A stretch of DNA of 64,000 nucleotides from Rouxiella sp. WC2420 (GTDB taxonomy: Bacteria > Pseudomonadota > Gammaproteobacteria > Enterobacterales > Enterobacteriaceae), in assembly GCF_041200025.1 (NCBI RefSeq), contig NZ_CP165628.1, positions 3,286,001 to 3,350,000 on the forward strand, read 5' to 3'. The stretch's first letter is position 1. Every line of letters starts with the position of its first letter. Below the pieces are notes generated by a model. That model worked only from the letters and a program-made list of their open reading frames with translations, was not told where the DNA came from and did no database searches. Below, one piece after another: positions 49,801 to 59,979 of this stretch. A program made the position numbers and the translations under genes.

Positions 49801-52800
49801 ATGCGCGTGACTACAGGCTCAGATTTACGGCCGATCAGGCCGTCACATCTATCTCCTAACCCGTTGATTTATCTGTTATCGCTGATAAAAAATACTGTCG
49901 CGAGTCTAACCAGTAATGGTCCGCAACGGTCGTACCTAGATTCGACCTCGTCGCGAAGCAATGGCTATGAAATTATTTTGGCTTCGAGTCATCATTTGGC
50001 TACGGTCAAAGCTGCAGACCTTTTGGTGCATTCTTATTCCCGCGCTATGAACCCGCTGCTGTCTTCATTATCTTTATCCCCCACCAGCCTCTCACTCGGT
50101 ACAGCACTGGGCGCGTTATCCAGTACTGCTCTGCTGAATTCGATAATGGATAAAAGCTATTTCCGCCCTAATTTAGCGCCTCTGATAAACCTGCTAGATA
50201 CTATTTTTCAGGCCGAGTTATTGAGAATGTTTATTACTCATCCTGTGCGGCTGGCGTCAATGGAGGAAGAGACTAAAACCTGGCTTTGCCAGTCAGCAAG
50301 TGCGGTGGTCAATATCATACAGGCGAGTCTTATCAGCAGAACTGCTTCAGGGCTGGCATTTATTTTAGAATTACCACAAGCGTGGGCCGCCTTGCAGCAT
50401 TATCGCGATATTCCGTTGCCAGAGGTTATTTATCGTTATACAGAATGGGTGATTGGTACAATTGATGGGGGCGGCTCGTTGCCATTTTTTAATAGCTATT
50501 CACCTTTAGCGACTGTCTCAATGCTTGCTGCTTATATAATGTGGACAATATCCCGAAAACCCTCGCCATATTCTCTACCCGCCGGGACTAATGAGATGGG
50601 ATATATCGCAATAAAATTGCTCGAGATCAGCCGCTACATTACACACTCCTCGCCAAGGCTCGGGAAGGCTACTGATATTCCGCTTCGGATTTCCTCTCAA
50701 TTTGAAAAACACGCCAGCTCAATCCAATTTCAACCACGAAGATATTACGGCTCTCGGCATAGTGATAATCCTAGTACTGCTAGTGCTGCTAGTACTGAGT
50801 TAATACCCTATTACGTTGTAAATAGGCCGGTTATAACCAGCGGCTCCACTGTTCAAGGTCAAGTAAATAGTCCACTCCTTCCTGTGATCCTAAGTAGTCA
50901 AGCTGCACATTTTGCTCAAAGGAAATCTGTTAACCCGAGTCCAGCAATCATTGCTTTCGCCTTAATCAGTACCACAGGGGCGATCAGTTATGTCGGATAT
51001 CAAGCTGTTTCAGCCCTGTATACGTATCTGGTGCATGAAGCAAATTCCGAAAATAAAACCAACTTGCCAGTCAAAATTAGCAGTCATCAACGGCGTGAAG
51101 CTTTAAATCGCTTAGCGAGAACGCGTAGCTTGCACATCTCTAATTTTACGCCGAGGGAGCAGATCGATGAGTTGATTCTCGCCGCGGCTATCAACATATT
51201 GCCAATACCTATTAATAACACTCGGTCAAACGGCGTCGAAATTATTGCCAGATTGGCAGATGAAATCATTAACGCTCGTGGAGATTTCAATTTTCGTAAA
51301 ATCAATGAATTATTTACGCAAATCAAAGATCTGGGTGGCAACAAAACTATTGGGCTTTTGCGCTCGAAAAAGAGCAGCCAAGGCAAGTTGCGTTTAATGA
51401 TATGGCCGCATAATCAAAGTATCGATCTTACTTGCGATATTAAAAGCAAAAAATTTACTCGCCCTGAGCTGCGGGACGCCTTGGCGTTGATAATGCACCT
51501 GATACTAAGGTCTACTGAAACCCGATACTCAATTCTTGACGCCCTCTCTCGGATAAAAACTTCCGCTGTAGGCCTTTATTATCAGTGGTATATTCATAAC
51601 CGGCATTCGCCGAAAAATGATACTGTTGAAAGCAACTATAAAAATCAAACCATGCAGCAATTTTATGATCACCTACAGGATATAATGGGTTCTTTATTAG
51701 CTCCTTTTAATCCACAAAATGTAGATACCCGGAGACTGATTTTTTTCTTGATTTATCTGGAAATGCCCAATGTATGTATTGGTATTCAATTCGATGGCAA
51801 AAACTCACCGGCTATCAGTAAGCAAAACTCCTATGCTATTCATGGCGACCTATATCTTAAAACTAAAGGTGATGAATTAAGCTATGACAATTTTTTGCAG
51901 ACCTTAAATGAGGTTAGAAATGAAGATTTAAAAATAATCAACCTAATAACGCACAGTGAGACCTATGCAGCAGCATTTAAACAACAAGGTTTTATTGCCC
52001 AAATTCACCGGATGGTTTTTAATACTGAGTATGAAATCGCCGAGATCGAACAGCGTATTGGTGCTTTGACTTATATAGATCGAATGTCAATGATTGCATT
52101 AGCGGTATCAGAGCTTGGCTTTAATGAAAAGGTCCCTTGGACGGCAAAGAAAATTATTCCCTACCCAGGGAATTTATCCAAAGAAAATGCTTTTAAAGTC
52201 ATTCATAATGATTTTGAAAAAAGAGAAAGCAACAGCGGACGAACTGGGGCAATGATTCCGAGGAGCCATATGATTGCCGTTGAAAAATACCGCACCTGGC
52301 TGGAACAATACGTTGCATTGAACGGACACTTAGAGGTAATGCTGAAAATTGATCCCAATGTTTTTGACATTTTAGCTAAAAAATATCCTTTACAAGATAT
52401 TGATCAATATCTCAAAAAAATAATCAGCCATCGCAGTATCAAGAAGATTTTCAACGTTAAATATGATGATAACCTCACTCAAGAATCCAAGCTTATTTAC
52501 CAATCAATTTTACTTTCTTTGAAGCTTTTATCGCAAAACGATCAAGATTTTATTAGTAATTCAACCAAATTCCAAATTATCAACTTAACAAAATATGCCC
52601 ACACCTTGTTGAACCTGTTTGCTCAATTAGAAGGGAGACAAAAAGAAAAATTCGAAACATGGAATTTGGCTTCCATGGTCATTGCTGAAAGTAACAATAG
52701 CCGCAGAGTTTATTCTTTCAATCGTCGATTCCATTTAAAAACGCATGAAAACGTATTAATTGAAAGGTTAACCCAGTGCAGCGATGATACTGGCGTTTTG

Positions 52801-54870
52801 TACATTCATGATTTCTTACGCCAATATATGACGGAAAATAAAGCTAGTTACATTGAAACCAATACTGAAATAAAATGCATTATCCATCAAGCTTCTATTC
52901 TCTACTACACCTATGAATTAGACATTGAAGAATTTGATAGCAAAGATAAAGTCTTTCGTCGTTTGCAACAACATCAACTACAACCCCGAGTAGATAGAAA
53001 AGTTAATGCTTATGGTGAAACGTCTGAAGAAATAGAATTGTCAACAGATCCACGCTGGTTAGCTTTTCGACCCTGGCTACCCTTTATAGAATGCTATGAC
53101 TTTTCTTCAGGCTTGGCCAACGATAAAGATAGCCTTTGGATAACAGCAATTGACGGTTTAACCTGCGGGCTAAATTTCATCCCAGCCGGAAAAATCGTCT
53201 CTTTCCCATTCAGGATCGCGATTAAAGGGGTAAGAAAATTAGTCTATCCAACTGAAAAAGCATTTAGAAATACATTTTTTCAGTCTGTCGAAAGTTTTTT
53301 CTCAAAGAGAATCTCAGGAATTTCCCCTGAAACGCTTGACGAGTTTAAAAGACTTTATAAAAACATTTATAGTCAGGAAATGTTCAATCTGCCACAGCAA
53401 AAAGTTAGCCACGTTTTTATCGATGGCGTTTATAACTTTATTTCCAGAGGCTCGCCAATTCCCCTGCCCAATTTTTTTAAATGGAATATGCACGGGTTTG
53501 TTGATGCATTTAGCAATATGAATAAAGGGCTGCTCCTTAAGACTGTTGCCCAGGGAGTCAAAGCTAACGCAGCGCCCGCTGTGGGCTTTATTGGTCAAAA
53601 GATTGCACCTAAAGTATTTCGCAGCGTTAGAAAAAAACTTCAGAGTTCTTCGGCTGAATCGGGTGAACAGCAACATCAAAATATTATTAGTGAATTTTCC
53701 AACCCTGATTCCTACCTGCCTTATGCTATTACCTTCTTAGAAAATAAATGTACTTTTAACGAACTGCGTTTCCATTGCGATCTGACGACCCTGGACCAGT
53801 TGATACCGATATGGAATGAAAATGATACGACAGTTGAGCAATTGGCGATTAAGCGTAAAATCTATACAAAGCTTCTTATAGCCCTATTTAGCAATAATAA
53901 TACACAACTTTGGCAACAATCTTTAAAAAACATCAGCGTAACGATGGAAATTAATAAGATAAATGAGACCCGTTTGGTCAGCTTCTTCTCGGTTAAACCA
54001 AGCGTAATGCAACAAATTCAATATTTACATAACTATTACGTTCGTCTTTGGCAGCACGATTTCGACGCATTATTGCAAATGATTACAAATAAACGGATTA
54101 CTGTCGCTGCACCAGAGTTATGGGATTTTTTGCTTAATCGAATCGAAGGGAAACATGACACTTCACTGAGTAATCAACTCACTCAATTATTTGACAACCC
54201 CAATACCCTTCATTTGCAGTTGTATTTTCATGAGTTAGTGCAAAACATACAATGGACATGTTCCTTGCCTGATATGGAGGACGACCGTGTGAGTGCTCGT
54301 TATATCAGTGAAGCATTCAGTCAATTAACATTCATAAATTATCAGGATTGGGATAAAGAATTTTCAGTTAATTTATTGACCGATACTCTTATTGAACAGA
54401 GGCTATTTTTAGCAAGTATTACTGCTGAAAAGTTACGCCCTTTTGTTATGACGCTAGTAGCGGATCTAAAAAAAGCATTCGACTTCACTAATGCAGAATG
54501 TGTTTATCTACCATTTCTAAAAAAAAGCACAGGTCCAGAATATCGTGATTATTCCCCCCAACAGCGCGCCGAGATGTTCAATGCCTGCAGGGTTCACCAG
54601 CAGGATTTAACTCATAGATTGCCCGCTATATTTGTACTTTCAAAATATGCAGATTTTACTGACGCAAGGGAAGGAAGACCAAATGCAGTTCCCACTACTA
54701 TTTGGTCTCAGATTACCGCTGACGAGGTTTTTCTATCCGCTAGAAGAGACGTTAATCGATTGTTTTACCGGCAGTATGACCGCTTTATTGTGTCTTATGA
54801 CTATCAAAAGGCTTTAAAAGACTCAATGATTAACGAAACGGTGCCGGATCGCCCGCCCCTTCGCGGATAA
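49801..54870 (+). CDS. Giant uncharacterised 1,689-aa protein replacing yciQ
   Basis: An uninterrupted 5,070-nt frame. The N-terminal ~420 residues contain several hydrophobic segments (near 91-115, 167-200, 234-252 and 380-412, e.g. SPAIIAFALISTTGAISYVG). Residues ~430-1110 are charged, helical and soluble-looking. A further hydrophobic stretch (GLTCGLNFIPAGKIVSFPFR) lies near 1118-1140. The rest is alpha-helical up to a Tyr/Arg-rich end (RRDVNRLFYRQYDRFIVSYD). No catalytic motif, repeat, signal peptide or toxin domain is recognised. It is much more AT-rich than its neighbours and stands where E. coli has yciQ, so it was probably acquired horizontally. The last ~13 codons run antisense into yciO. 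A secreted or membrane-inserting effector is possible; this is speculation. Confidence 0.75.
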   Translation: MRVTTGSDLRPIRPSHLSPNPLIYLLSLIKNTVASLTSNGPQRSYLDSTSSRSNGYEIILASSHHLATVKAADLLVHSYSRAMNPLLSSLSLSPTSLSLGTALGALSSTALLNSIMDKSYFRPNLAPLINLLDTIFQAELLRMFITHPVRLASMEEETKTWLCQSASAVVNIIQASLISRTASGLAFILELPQAWAALQHYRDIPLPEVIYRYTEWVIGTIDGGGSLPFFNSYSPLATVSMLAAYIMWTISRKPSPYSLPAGTNEMGYIAIKLLEISRYITHSSPRLGKATDIPLRISSQFEKHASSIQFQPRRYYGSRHSDNPSTASAASTELIPYYVVNRPVITSGSTVQGQVNSPLLPVILSSQAAHFAQRKSVNPSPAIIAFALISTTGAISYVGYQAVSALYTYLVHEANSENKTNLPVKISSHQRREALNRLARTRSLHISNFTPREQIDELILAAAINILPIPINNTRSNGVEIIARLADEIINARGDFNFRKINELFTQIKDLGGNKTIGLLRSKKSSQGKLRLMIWPHNQSIDLTCDIKSKKFTRPELRDALALIMHLILRSTETRYSILDALSRIKTSAVGLYYQWYIHNRHSPKNDTVESNYKNQTMQQFYDHLQDIMGSLLAPFNPQNVDTRRLIFFLIYLEMPNVCIGIQFDGKNSPAISKQNSYAIHGDLYLKTKGDELSYDNFLQTLNEVRNEDLKIINLITHSETYAAAFKQQGFIAQIHRMVFNTEYEIAEIEQRIGALTYIDRMSMIALAVSELGFNEKVPWTAKKIIPYPGNLSKENAFKVIHNDFEKRESNSGRTGAMIPRSHMIAVEKYRTWLEQYVALNGHLEVMLKIDPNVFDILAKKYPLQDIDQYLKKIISHRSIKKIFNVKYDDNLTQESKLIYQSILLSLKLLSQNDQDFISNSTKFQIINLTKYAHTLLNLFAQLEGRQKEKFETWNLASMVIAESNNSRRVYSFNRRFHLKTHENVLIERLTQCSDDTGVLYIHDFLRQYMTENKASYIETNTEIKCIIHQASILYYTYELDIEEFDSKDKVFRRLQQHQLQPRVDRKVNAYGETSEEIELSTDPRWLAFRPWLPFIECYDFSSGLANDKDSLWITAIDGLTCGLNFIPAGKIVSFPFRIAIKGVRKLVYPTEKAFRNTFFQSVESFFSKRISGISPETLDEFKRLYKNIYSQEMFNLPQQKVSHVFIDGVYNFISRGSPIPLPNFFKWNMHGFVDAFSNMNKGLLLKTVAQGVKANAAPAVGFIGQKIAPKVFRSVRKKLQSSSAESGEQQHQNIISEFSNPDSYLPYAITFLENKCTFNELRFHCDLTTLDQLIPIWNENDTTVEQLAIKRKIYTKLLIALFSNNNTQLWQQSLKNISVTMEINKINETRLVSFFSVKPSVMQQIQYLHNYYVRLWQHDFDALLQMITNKRITVAAPELWDFLLNRIEGKHDTSLSNQLTQLFDNPNTLHLQLYFHELVQNIQWTCSLPDMEDDRVSARYISEAFSQLTFINYQDWDKEFSVNLLTDTLIEQRLFLASITAEKLRPFVMTLVADLKKAFDFTNAECVYLPFLKKSTGPEYRDYSPQQRAEMFNACRVHQQDLTHRLPAIFVLSKYADFTDAREGRPNAVPTTIWSQITADEVFLSARRDVNRLFYRQYDRFIVSYDYQKALKDSMINETVPDRPPLRG

Positions 54871-55450
54871 CTTCAGGGATCGAGTCGGTCAAATCAATAA
54901 CCGTGGTCGGTTGCTGGCCAATTGAACCGCCGTCGAGGATCAAATCCAACAGCTTACCGATGCTATCTTTGATCTCTTCCGGGTCGGCTTGCGCAAAGTC
55001 GTTGCCCGGCAGCATCAGAGTCGTCGACATCAACGGCTCTCCAAGCTCATCCAACAACGCCAAAGCAATGGGATTGGATGGCACGCGCAAACCAATGGTT
55101 TTGCGTTTGTCATTCATCAAACGTCGAGGCACTTCTTTGGTCGCCTTGAGAATAAAGGTGTAGCTGCCCGGAGTATTGTTTTTGATCAGGCGAAAAGCGG
55201 TATTATCGACATAAGCATAGGTCGACAGCTCCGACAGATCGCGGCAGACCAGGGTGAAATTGTGATTACCGTCAAGTTGGCGAATGCGACAAATACGCTC
55301 CATCGAGCCTTTATCTTCCAAACGACAGCCCAGCGCATAACCCGAGTCTGTCGGGTAAACAATTACCGACCCTTTGCGCAGCATATCTACAGCCTGTTTG
55401 ACCAGACGCGGTTGCGGGTTCTCGGGATGGACATAAAAATACTGACTCAT
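54830..55450 (-). CDS. yciO: YciO, Sua5/YrdC-family protein
   Basis: The 206-aa product has the YrdC fold: GSVIVYPTDSGYALGCRLED, MERICRIRQLDGNHNFTLVC, TYAYVDNTAFRLIKNNTPGS and PSNPIALALLDELGEPLMST. Related to the TsaC threonylcarbamoyl-AMP synthase but itself not essential. The C-terminus (GAGDPAPFR) aligns with E. coli YciO, so the convergent overlap with the giant gene does not truncate it. Confidence 0.95.
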   Translation of the reverse strand: MSQYFYVHPENPQPRLVKQAVDMLRKGSVIVYPTDSGYALGCRLEDKGSMERICRIRQLDGNHNFTLVCRDLSELSTYAYVDNTAFRLIKNNTPGSYTFILKATKEVPRRLMNDKRKTIGLRVPSNPIALALLDELGEPLMSTTLMLPGNDFAQADPEEIKDSIGKLLDLILDGGSIGQQPTTVIDLTDSIPEVIREGAGDPAPFR

Positions 55451-55518
55451 AACAAATCCTCTTCACTTCTGGGCGACACATTTACTCGTTTGAAAAAGAA
55501 GCCAACGCTGTTGCAGCT

Positions 55519-56394
55519 TCAAGGACGAAGAACGGGCCAGTCATGCCACACGGCGGTGACATTCGCCGGCAACCAGAGCTTACGACCTAGTTCTATCCAC
55601 GAGCAGGGTTGATGGAAATCTGACCCTTGTGACGCCAGTAAATTATAATCACGGGCAAATGCGGCGTGCTGCGTGCGCTCATGCGGCGCTTGCTGGCACT
55701 GTGCAACTTCCATCGCATCGCCGCCTTGTGCAGCAAAGTAGGCGAGCAGCCGCTTTAGCCACTTGGTAGACAAGTCATAGCGCCCCGGATGAGCAACAAC
55801 AGCCTGTCCACCAGATTGGTGAATAACTTCAATAGCTTCTTCTATTGTACACCACTGAGGCGGAACGTAGCCGGTATTGCCTTTTGCCAGATACTTTTTG
55901 AACACCTTGGCGATGTTTTCTGCCGCGCCTATCTCAACCAGATAGCGCGCAAAGTGCGCACGGGTAACGGCTCCCCCATCGGCATGGCGTAATGCACCTT
56001 CCCAGGCACCTTCTATGCGAGCCTTGGCCAAACGACGGCCAATTTCCTGAGCACGCTCGACTCGCAGCTGCGCCTGTTTCGCCAGCAGCGCGACCATTGC
56101 CGGGTGCTGCGGATCGATACGCAGTCCAACAATGTGGATTTCGTGATTTTCCCACAACGTTGAGATTTCAACGCCGTTAATCAGTTGCAGCGGCAGATTA
56201 TGCTGCTCGATTGCCGCTGCCGCGCGCGCCAGCCCGTCAGTGTTGTCATGATCGGTAATAGCTAAAACCCCGACACGCATTTCAACTGCACGGGCGACCA
56301 GCGCTTCCGGGGTGAGATAACCGTCAGAGGCAGTGGTGTGGCTGTGCAGGTCGTAAAGAGTGAATGCAGGATTGTCGGATAAACTGGATGTCAT
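55519..56394 (-). CDS. rnm: RNase AM (YciV/Rnm), PHP-domain 5'-3' exoribonuclease
   Basis: ATG 56394 gives 291 aa, matching E. coli (293). PHP metal-binding motifs are present: YDLHSHTTASDG, ITDHDNTDGLARAAAA, VVAHPGRYDL and GSDFHQP. It trims 5' ends of 23S rRNA and short RNAs. A longer frame to 56430 has no ribosome site. It is divergent from the trp operon as in E. coli. Confidence 0.95.
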   Translation of the reverse strand: MTSSLSDNPAFTLYDLHSHTTASDGYLTPEALVARAVEMRVGVLAITDHDNTDGLARAAAAIEQHNLPLQLINGVEISTLWENHEIHIVGLRIDPQHPAMVALLAKQAQLRVERAQEIGRRLAKARIEGAWEGALRHADGGAVTRAHFARYLVEIGAAENIAKVFKKYLAKGNTGYVPPQWCTIEEAIEVIHQSGGQAVVAHPGRYDLSTKWLKRLLAYFAAQGGDAMEVAQCQQAPHERTQHAAFARDYNLLASQGSDFHQPCSWIELGRKLWLPANVTAVWHDWPVLRP

Positions 56395-56563
56395 AATGAT
56401 TACAGAAAGACCTATTATAAAAAACTGCACCTATCATAACGTGTAAGCCTCTTCAGGGTTACCGCTATCTCGCTAAGAGTTTTTAAATCGATGGCTTTTT
56501 AAACGATTCGACACATGCTTTGTGCCATACGCCCAAATTGCTTAAAGAGTGTAAAAAAGAAGG

Positions 56564-56598
56564 TTGACTTTACACCGTCGAACTAGTTAACTAGTACG
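56564..56598 (+). promoter_or_regulatory. trp promoter and TrpR operator
   Basis: TTGACT (56564-56569), 17-bp spacer and TTAACT (56587-56592). The palindromic operator CGAACTAGTTAACTAGTACG (56579-56598) covers the -10 and matches the E. coli trp operator; TrpR bound with tryptophan blocks initiation. Confidence 0.96.
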
Positions 56599-56658
56599 CA
56601 AGTTCACAACAGATCGTGACAACCGAATTCAGGCAAGCACAACTTACAAGAGTGACTG

Positions 56659-56724
56659 ATGATGAAAAACAACATGACTTCTTCTAACAGCTGGTGGCGC
56701 GCCTCCCCTTCGCGGGCGGTGTAA
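56659..56724 (+). CDS. trpL: trp operon leader peptide
   Basis: 21 codons, MMKNNMTSSNSWWRASPSRA and a final Val, with two adjacent Trp codons at 56692-56697. Ribosome stalling at these when tryptophanyl-tRNA is scarce should favour the antiterminator and allow trpE transcription. ATG 56662 is the other possible start. Confidence 0.92.
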   Translation: MMKNNMTSSNSWWRASPSRAV

Positions 56725-56760
56725 TTGCGCATAGCTGTCATCAGACGCTGCAGATACCCG

Positions 56761-56785
56761 AAGCCCGCTTAAAGCGGGCTTTTTT
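56761..56785 (+). terminator. trp attenuator
   Basis: AGCCCGC-TTAAA-GCGGGCT followed by six T residues, 36 bp after trpL; the classic attenuator stem (3:4). Confidence 0.95.
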
Positions 56786-56808
56786 GTGGATAAAATTTAG
56801 GAATAATC

Positions 56809-58371
56809 ATGAGCAATCAACGACATAAATTAGAATTGTTGACATCACAAGGAAGTCACCGTGGTGATCCGACGGCTATCTTCCATCAGCTGTGTGGCGC
56901 ACGCCCTGCAACACTGCTATTGGAAAGTGCTGAAATTAATACCAAAGAGAGCCTGAAAAGCCTGCTGATCGTTGACAGCGCGCTGCGTATCACTGCGATG
57001 GGTCGCGTGGTAAACGTTCAGGCGCTGACCATTAACGGGGCTTCTTTGCTGCCGCTGCTTGATGAGTCTTTGCCTGCCGATGTGCAAAATGTGGTACGCC
57101 CGAACGGTCGTGAACTGACTTTCCCGGTGATTGATACCATGCAGGACGAAGACGCGCGTCTGCGTTCAAAATCTGTTTTCGATGCGCTGCGAAACGTGCT
57201 GAACCTCGTCGAGTCACCAGAGGAAGAACGTGAAGCGATGTTCCTCGGCGGCCTGTTTGCCTATGATTTAGTCGCTGGATTCGAAGATTTGCCTCAGCTG
57301 CGCGCCGATCAGCGCTGCCCTGACTTCTGTTTTTATCTGGCAGAAACGCTGCTGGTTCTGGATCATCAGAAACGCACCAGCCGTCTCCAGGCCAGCCTGT
57401 TCACGCCGAATCTAGAAGAGAAACAACGTTTGGTCCAACGCCTGGAACAGCTGCAACACCAGCTGCAACAGCCTCCACACGCCATTCCTCATCAAACCGT
57501 TCACGATATGAAGCTAAGTTGCAATCAAAGCGACGAAGAGTTTGGCGGCGTGGTTGAACAAATGAAAGAGGCGATTCGCATCGGAGAGATTTTCCAGGTG
57601 GTGCCTTCTCGCCGCTTCTCCCTGCCTTGCCCGGCGCCGTTGGCAGCCTATGAAACGCTAAAAAACAGCAATCCAAGCCCTTACATGTTCTTTATGCAGG
57701 ACAACGATTTTACGCTGTTTGGCGCTTCACCGGAAAGTGCGCTGAAATATGATGCCACCAACCGCCAGATAGAGATCTATCCAATTGCCGGAACTCGCCC
57801 TCGCGGTCGTCGCGCCGACGGTTCACTGGATGCCGATCTCGACAGCCGCATCGAGCTGGAAATGCGTACCGATCACAAAGAACTGGCAGAGCACCTGATG
57901 TTGGTTGACCTGGCGCGTAACGATTTGGCGCGCATCTGCGAGCCGGGCAGCCGCTATGTCGCCGACCTGACCAAAGTTGACCGCTATTCTGTGGTAATGC
58001 ATCTTGTCTCTCGCGTCGTCGGCACGTTGCGCGCCGATCTAGACGTGCTGCACGCCTATCAGGCTGTCATGAATATGGGCACGCTGACCGGAGCGCCGAA
58101 AGTGCGCGCCATGCAGCTTATTGCCGAATCAGAACAATCGCGCCGCGGCAGCTACGGCGGCGCGGTGGGTTACTTTACAGCCCACGGCGACCTTGATACC
58201 TGCATCGTTATCCGCTCCGCTTATGTAGAAGACGGCATTGCAACAGTGCAGGCCGGTGGCGGTGTGGTGCTCGACTCCGTTCCACAAGCCGAAGCCGACG
58301 AAACCCGTAATAAAGCCCGTGCCGTGCTGCGCGCCATCGCCACTGCCCATCATGTTAAAGAGGTGTTTTAA
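56809..58371 (+). CDS. trpE: Anthranilate synthase component I
   Basis: The 520-aa product has the tryptophan feedback motif LLLESAEI near residue 40 and the chorismate-binding catalytic domain: [51 protein letters not shown] and [20 protein letters not shown]. With TrpG it converts chorismate and glutamine to anthranilate. First structural gene, downstream of the attenuator. Confidence 0.98.
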   Translation: MSNQRHKLELLTSQGSHRGDPTAIFHQLCGARPATLLLESAEINTKESLKSLLIVDSALRITAMGRVVNVQALTINGASLLPLLDESLPADVQNVVRPNGRELTFPVIDTMQDEDARLRSKSVFDALRNVLNLVESPEEEREAMFLGGLFAYDLVAGFEDLPQLRADQRCPDFCFYLAETLLVLDHQKRTSRLQASLFTPNLEEKQRLVQRLEQLQHQLQQPPHAIPHQTVHDMKLSCNQSDEEFGGVVEQMKEAIRIGEIFQVVPSRRFSLPCPAPLAAYETLKNSNPSPYMFFMQDNDFTLFGASPESALKYDATNRQIEIYPIAGTRPRGRRADGSLDADLDSRIELEMRTDHKELAEHLMLVDLARNDLARICEPGSRYVADLTKVDRYSVVMHLVSRVVGTLRADLDVLHAYQAVMNMGTLTGAPKVRAMQLIAESEQSRRGSYGGAVGYFTAHGDLDTCIVIRSAYVEDGIATVQAGGGVVLDSVPQAEADETRNKARAVLRAIATAHHVKEVF

Positions 58372-58372
58372 G

Positions 58373-58951
58373 ATGGCCGACATTTTACTGATCGACAATG
58401 TAGACTCATTTACCTACAACCTGGTAGATCAGCTGCGTTCCAGCGGACACAACGTGGTGATTTATCGTAATCAGATCCCTGCCGACGTGATTATCGACAA
58501 ACTGAGTCAGATGGAAAAACCGGTGTTGCTGCTGTCGCCAGGTCCGGGAACGCCTTCCGAGGCCGGATGCATGCCTGAGTTGCTGCGCCGTCTGCGCGGT
58601 AATCTACCGATTATCGGCATCTGTCTTGGCCATCAGGCGATTGTTGAGACCTATGGTGGCCACGTCGGGCAGGCAGGGGAAATCCTGCACGGTAAAGCCT
58701 CATCTATTACTCACGACAATCAGGGTATGTTCGCCTGCATGAATAATCCGCTGCCGGTCGCACGTTATCACTCACTGGTCGGCAGCAATATTCCCGAGGG
58801 GCTGACAGTCAATGCCCGCTTTGGAGATATGGTGATGGCGGTTCGTCATGATAAAGACCGAGTCTGCGGTTTCCAGTTCCACCCGGAATCTATTTTAACT
58901 TCTCAGGGTGCCCGTCTGTTAGAACAGACATTGGCCTGGGCTTTGGCGTAA
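58373..58951 (+). CDS. trpG: Anthranilate synthase component II (glutamine amidotransferase)
   Basis: The 192-aa product is a stand-alone class I glutamine amidotransferase with Cys in GICLGHQAI, and His/Glu in [10 protein letters not shown]. In E. coli it is fused to TrpD; here it ends before a separate trpD, as in Serratia and Yersinia. It starts 1 nt after the trpE stop. Confidence 0.97.
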   Translation: MADILLIDNVDSFTYNLVDQLRSSGHNVVIYRNQIPADVIIDKLSQMEKPVLLLSPGPGTPSEAGCMPELLRRLRGNLPIIGICLGHQAIVETYGGHVGQAGEILHGKASSITHDNQGMFACMNNPLPVARYHSLVGSNIPEGLTVNARFGDMVMAVRHDKDRVCGFQFHPESILTSQGARLLEQTLAWALA

Positions 58952-58962
58952 GGAGATTTGTC

Positions 58963-59976
58963 ATGGAAACGCAAACTATCCCAGGTATTTTGGAAAACCT
59001 TTACCAGGCAAAAACGATGACGCAGGAAGAGAGCCATGCGCTGTTCACTGCAATTGTTAACGGCGAGCTTGAGCCAGCACAGTTGGCGGCCGCACTAATC
59101 AGTATGAAAGTGCGCGGCGAACAGCCGGCAGAGATTGCCGGAGCCGCGCAGGCCTTGCTGGCTGATGCCCTGCCTTTCCCGCGTCCTGATTACCCGTTCG
59201 CCGATATCGTCGGGACCGGCGGTGACGGCACCAACAGCATTAATATCTCGACTGCCAGTGCTTTTGTCGCTGCCTGCTGTGGCATAAGAATTGCCAAACA
59301 CGGTAACCGCAGTGTGTCGAGTCGTTCAGGTTCTTCGGATTTGCTGGCCGCCTTTGGCATCAATCTGAACATGCCGGCAGAACAGTCGCGCTCCGCGCTG
59401 GATGACTTGGGTGTCTGCTTTCTGTTTGCACCGCAATATCACACCGGTTTTCGCCATGCAATGCCGGTACGTAAAGCGCTGAAAACGCGCACGCTGTTTA
59501 ACGTTTTGGGTCCGCTGATTAACCCGGCACGACCGCCGCTGGCGCTGATTGGCGTTTACAGCCCCGAGCTGGTTCGCCCGATCGCCGAAACCCTGCGCAC
59601 GCTTGGCTATGAGCGCGCCGCGGTAGTTCACGGTGGCGGCATGGATGAAGTCGCTATCCACGCGTCTACCCAGGTTGCCGAACTGAAAAATGGCGAAATT
59701 GAGACTTATGAACTGACGCCACAGGACTTTGGATTGGATAATTATCCTATCTCTGCCCTGCTCGGCGGCGAACCTGAAGAAAACCGTGACATTCTGGCAC
59801 GCTTGTTACAAGGTAATGGCGAACCGGCGCACGAGGCCGCAGTAGCTGTAAATGTCGCCATGTTACTGCGCCTGTTTGGCCAGGAAGATTTAAAACAAAA
59901 CGCACAAAAAGCTTTGGCAGTAATGCGCAGCGGAGAACCTTTCCAGCGTGTTACCGCATTGGCAGCAAGAGGATAA
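58963..59976 (+). CDS. trpD: Anthranilate phosphoribosyltransferase
   Basis: The 337-aa product has the PRPP motif [34 protein letters not shown] and [12 protein letters not shown]. It attaches phosphoribose to anthranilate. ATG 58963 has AAGGAG upstream (11 bp after trpG). Confidence 0.97.
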   Translation: METQTIPGILENLYQAKTMTQEESHALFTAIVNGELEPAQLAAALISMKVRGEQPAEIAGAAQALLADALPFPRPDYPFADIVGTGGDGTNSINISTASAFVAACCGIRIAKHGNRSVSSRSGSSDLLAAFGINLNMPAEQSRSALDDLGVCFLFAPQYHTGFRHAMPVRKALKTRTLFNVLGPLINPARPPLALIGVYSPELVRPIAETLRTLGYERAAVVHGGGMDEVAIHASTQVAELKNGEIETYELTPQDFGLDNYPISALLGGEPEENRDILARLLQGNGEPAHEAAVAVNVAMLLRLFGQEDLKQNAQKALAVMRSGEPFQRVTALAARG

Positions 59977-59979
59977 GTG

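Noticed and set aside
49801-54870. Rhs, RTX, T6SS VgrG or large adhesin identity for the giant protein
   Set aside because: No RHS YD-repeats, no nonapeptide calcium repeats, no gp27/gp5 motifs, no signal peptide or autotransporter barrel visible.
49801-54870. Giant gene as part of the prophage
   Set aside because: It lies 24 kb away from the prophage, surrounded by conserved backbone genes, and no integrase or att-like repeats are near it.
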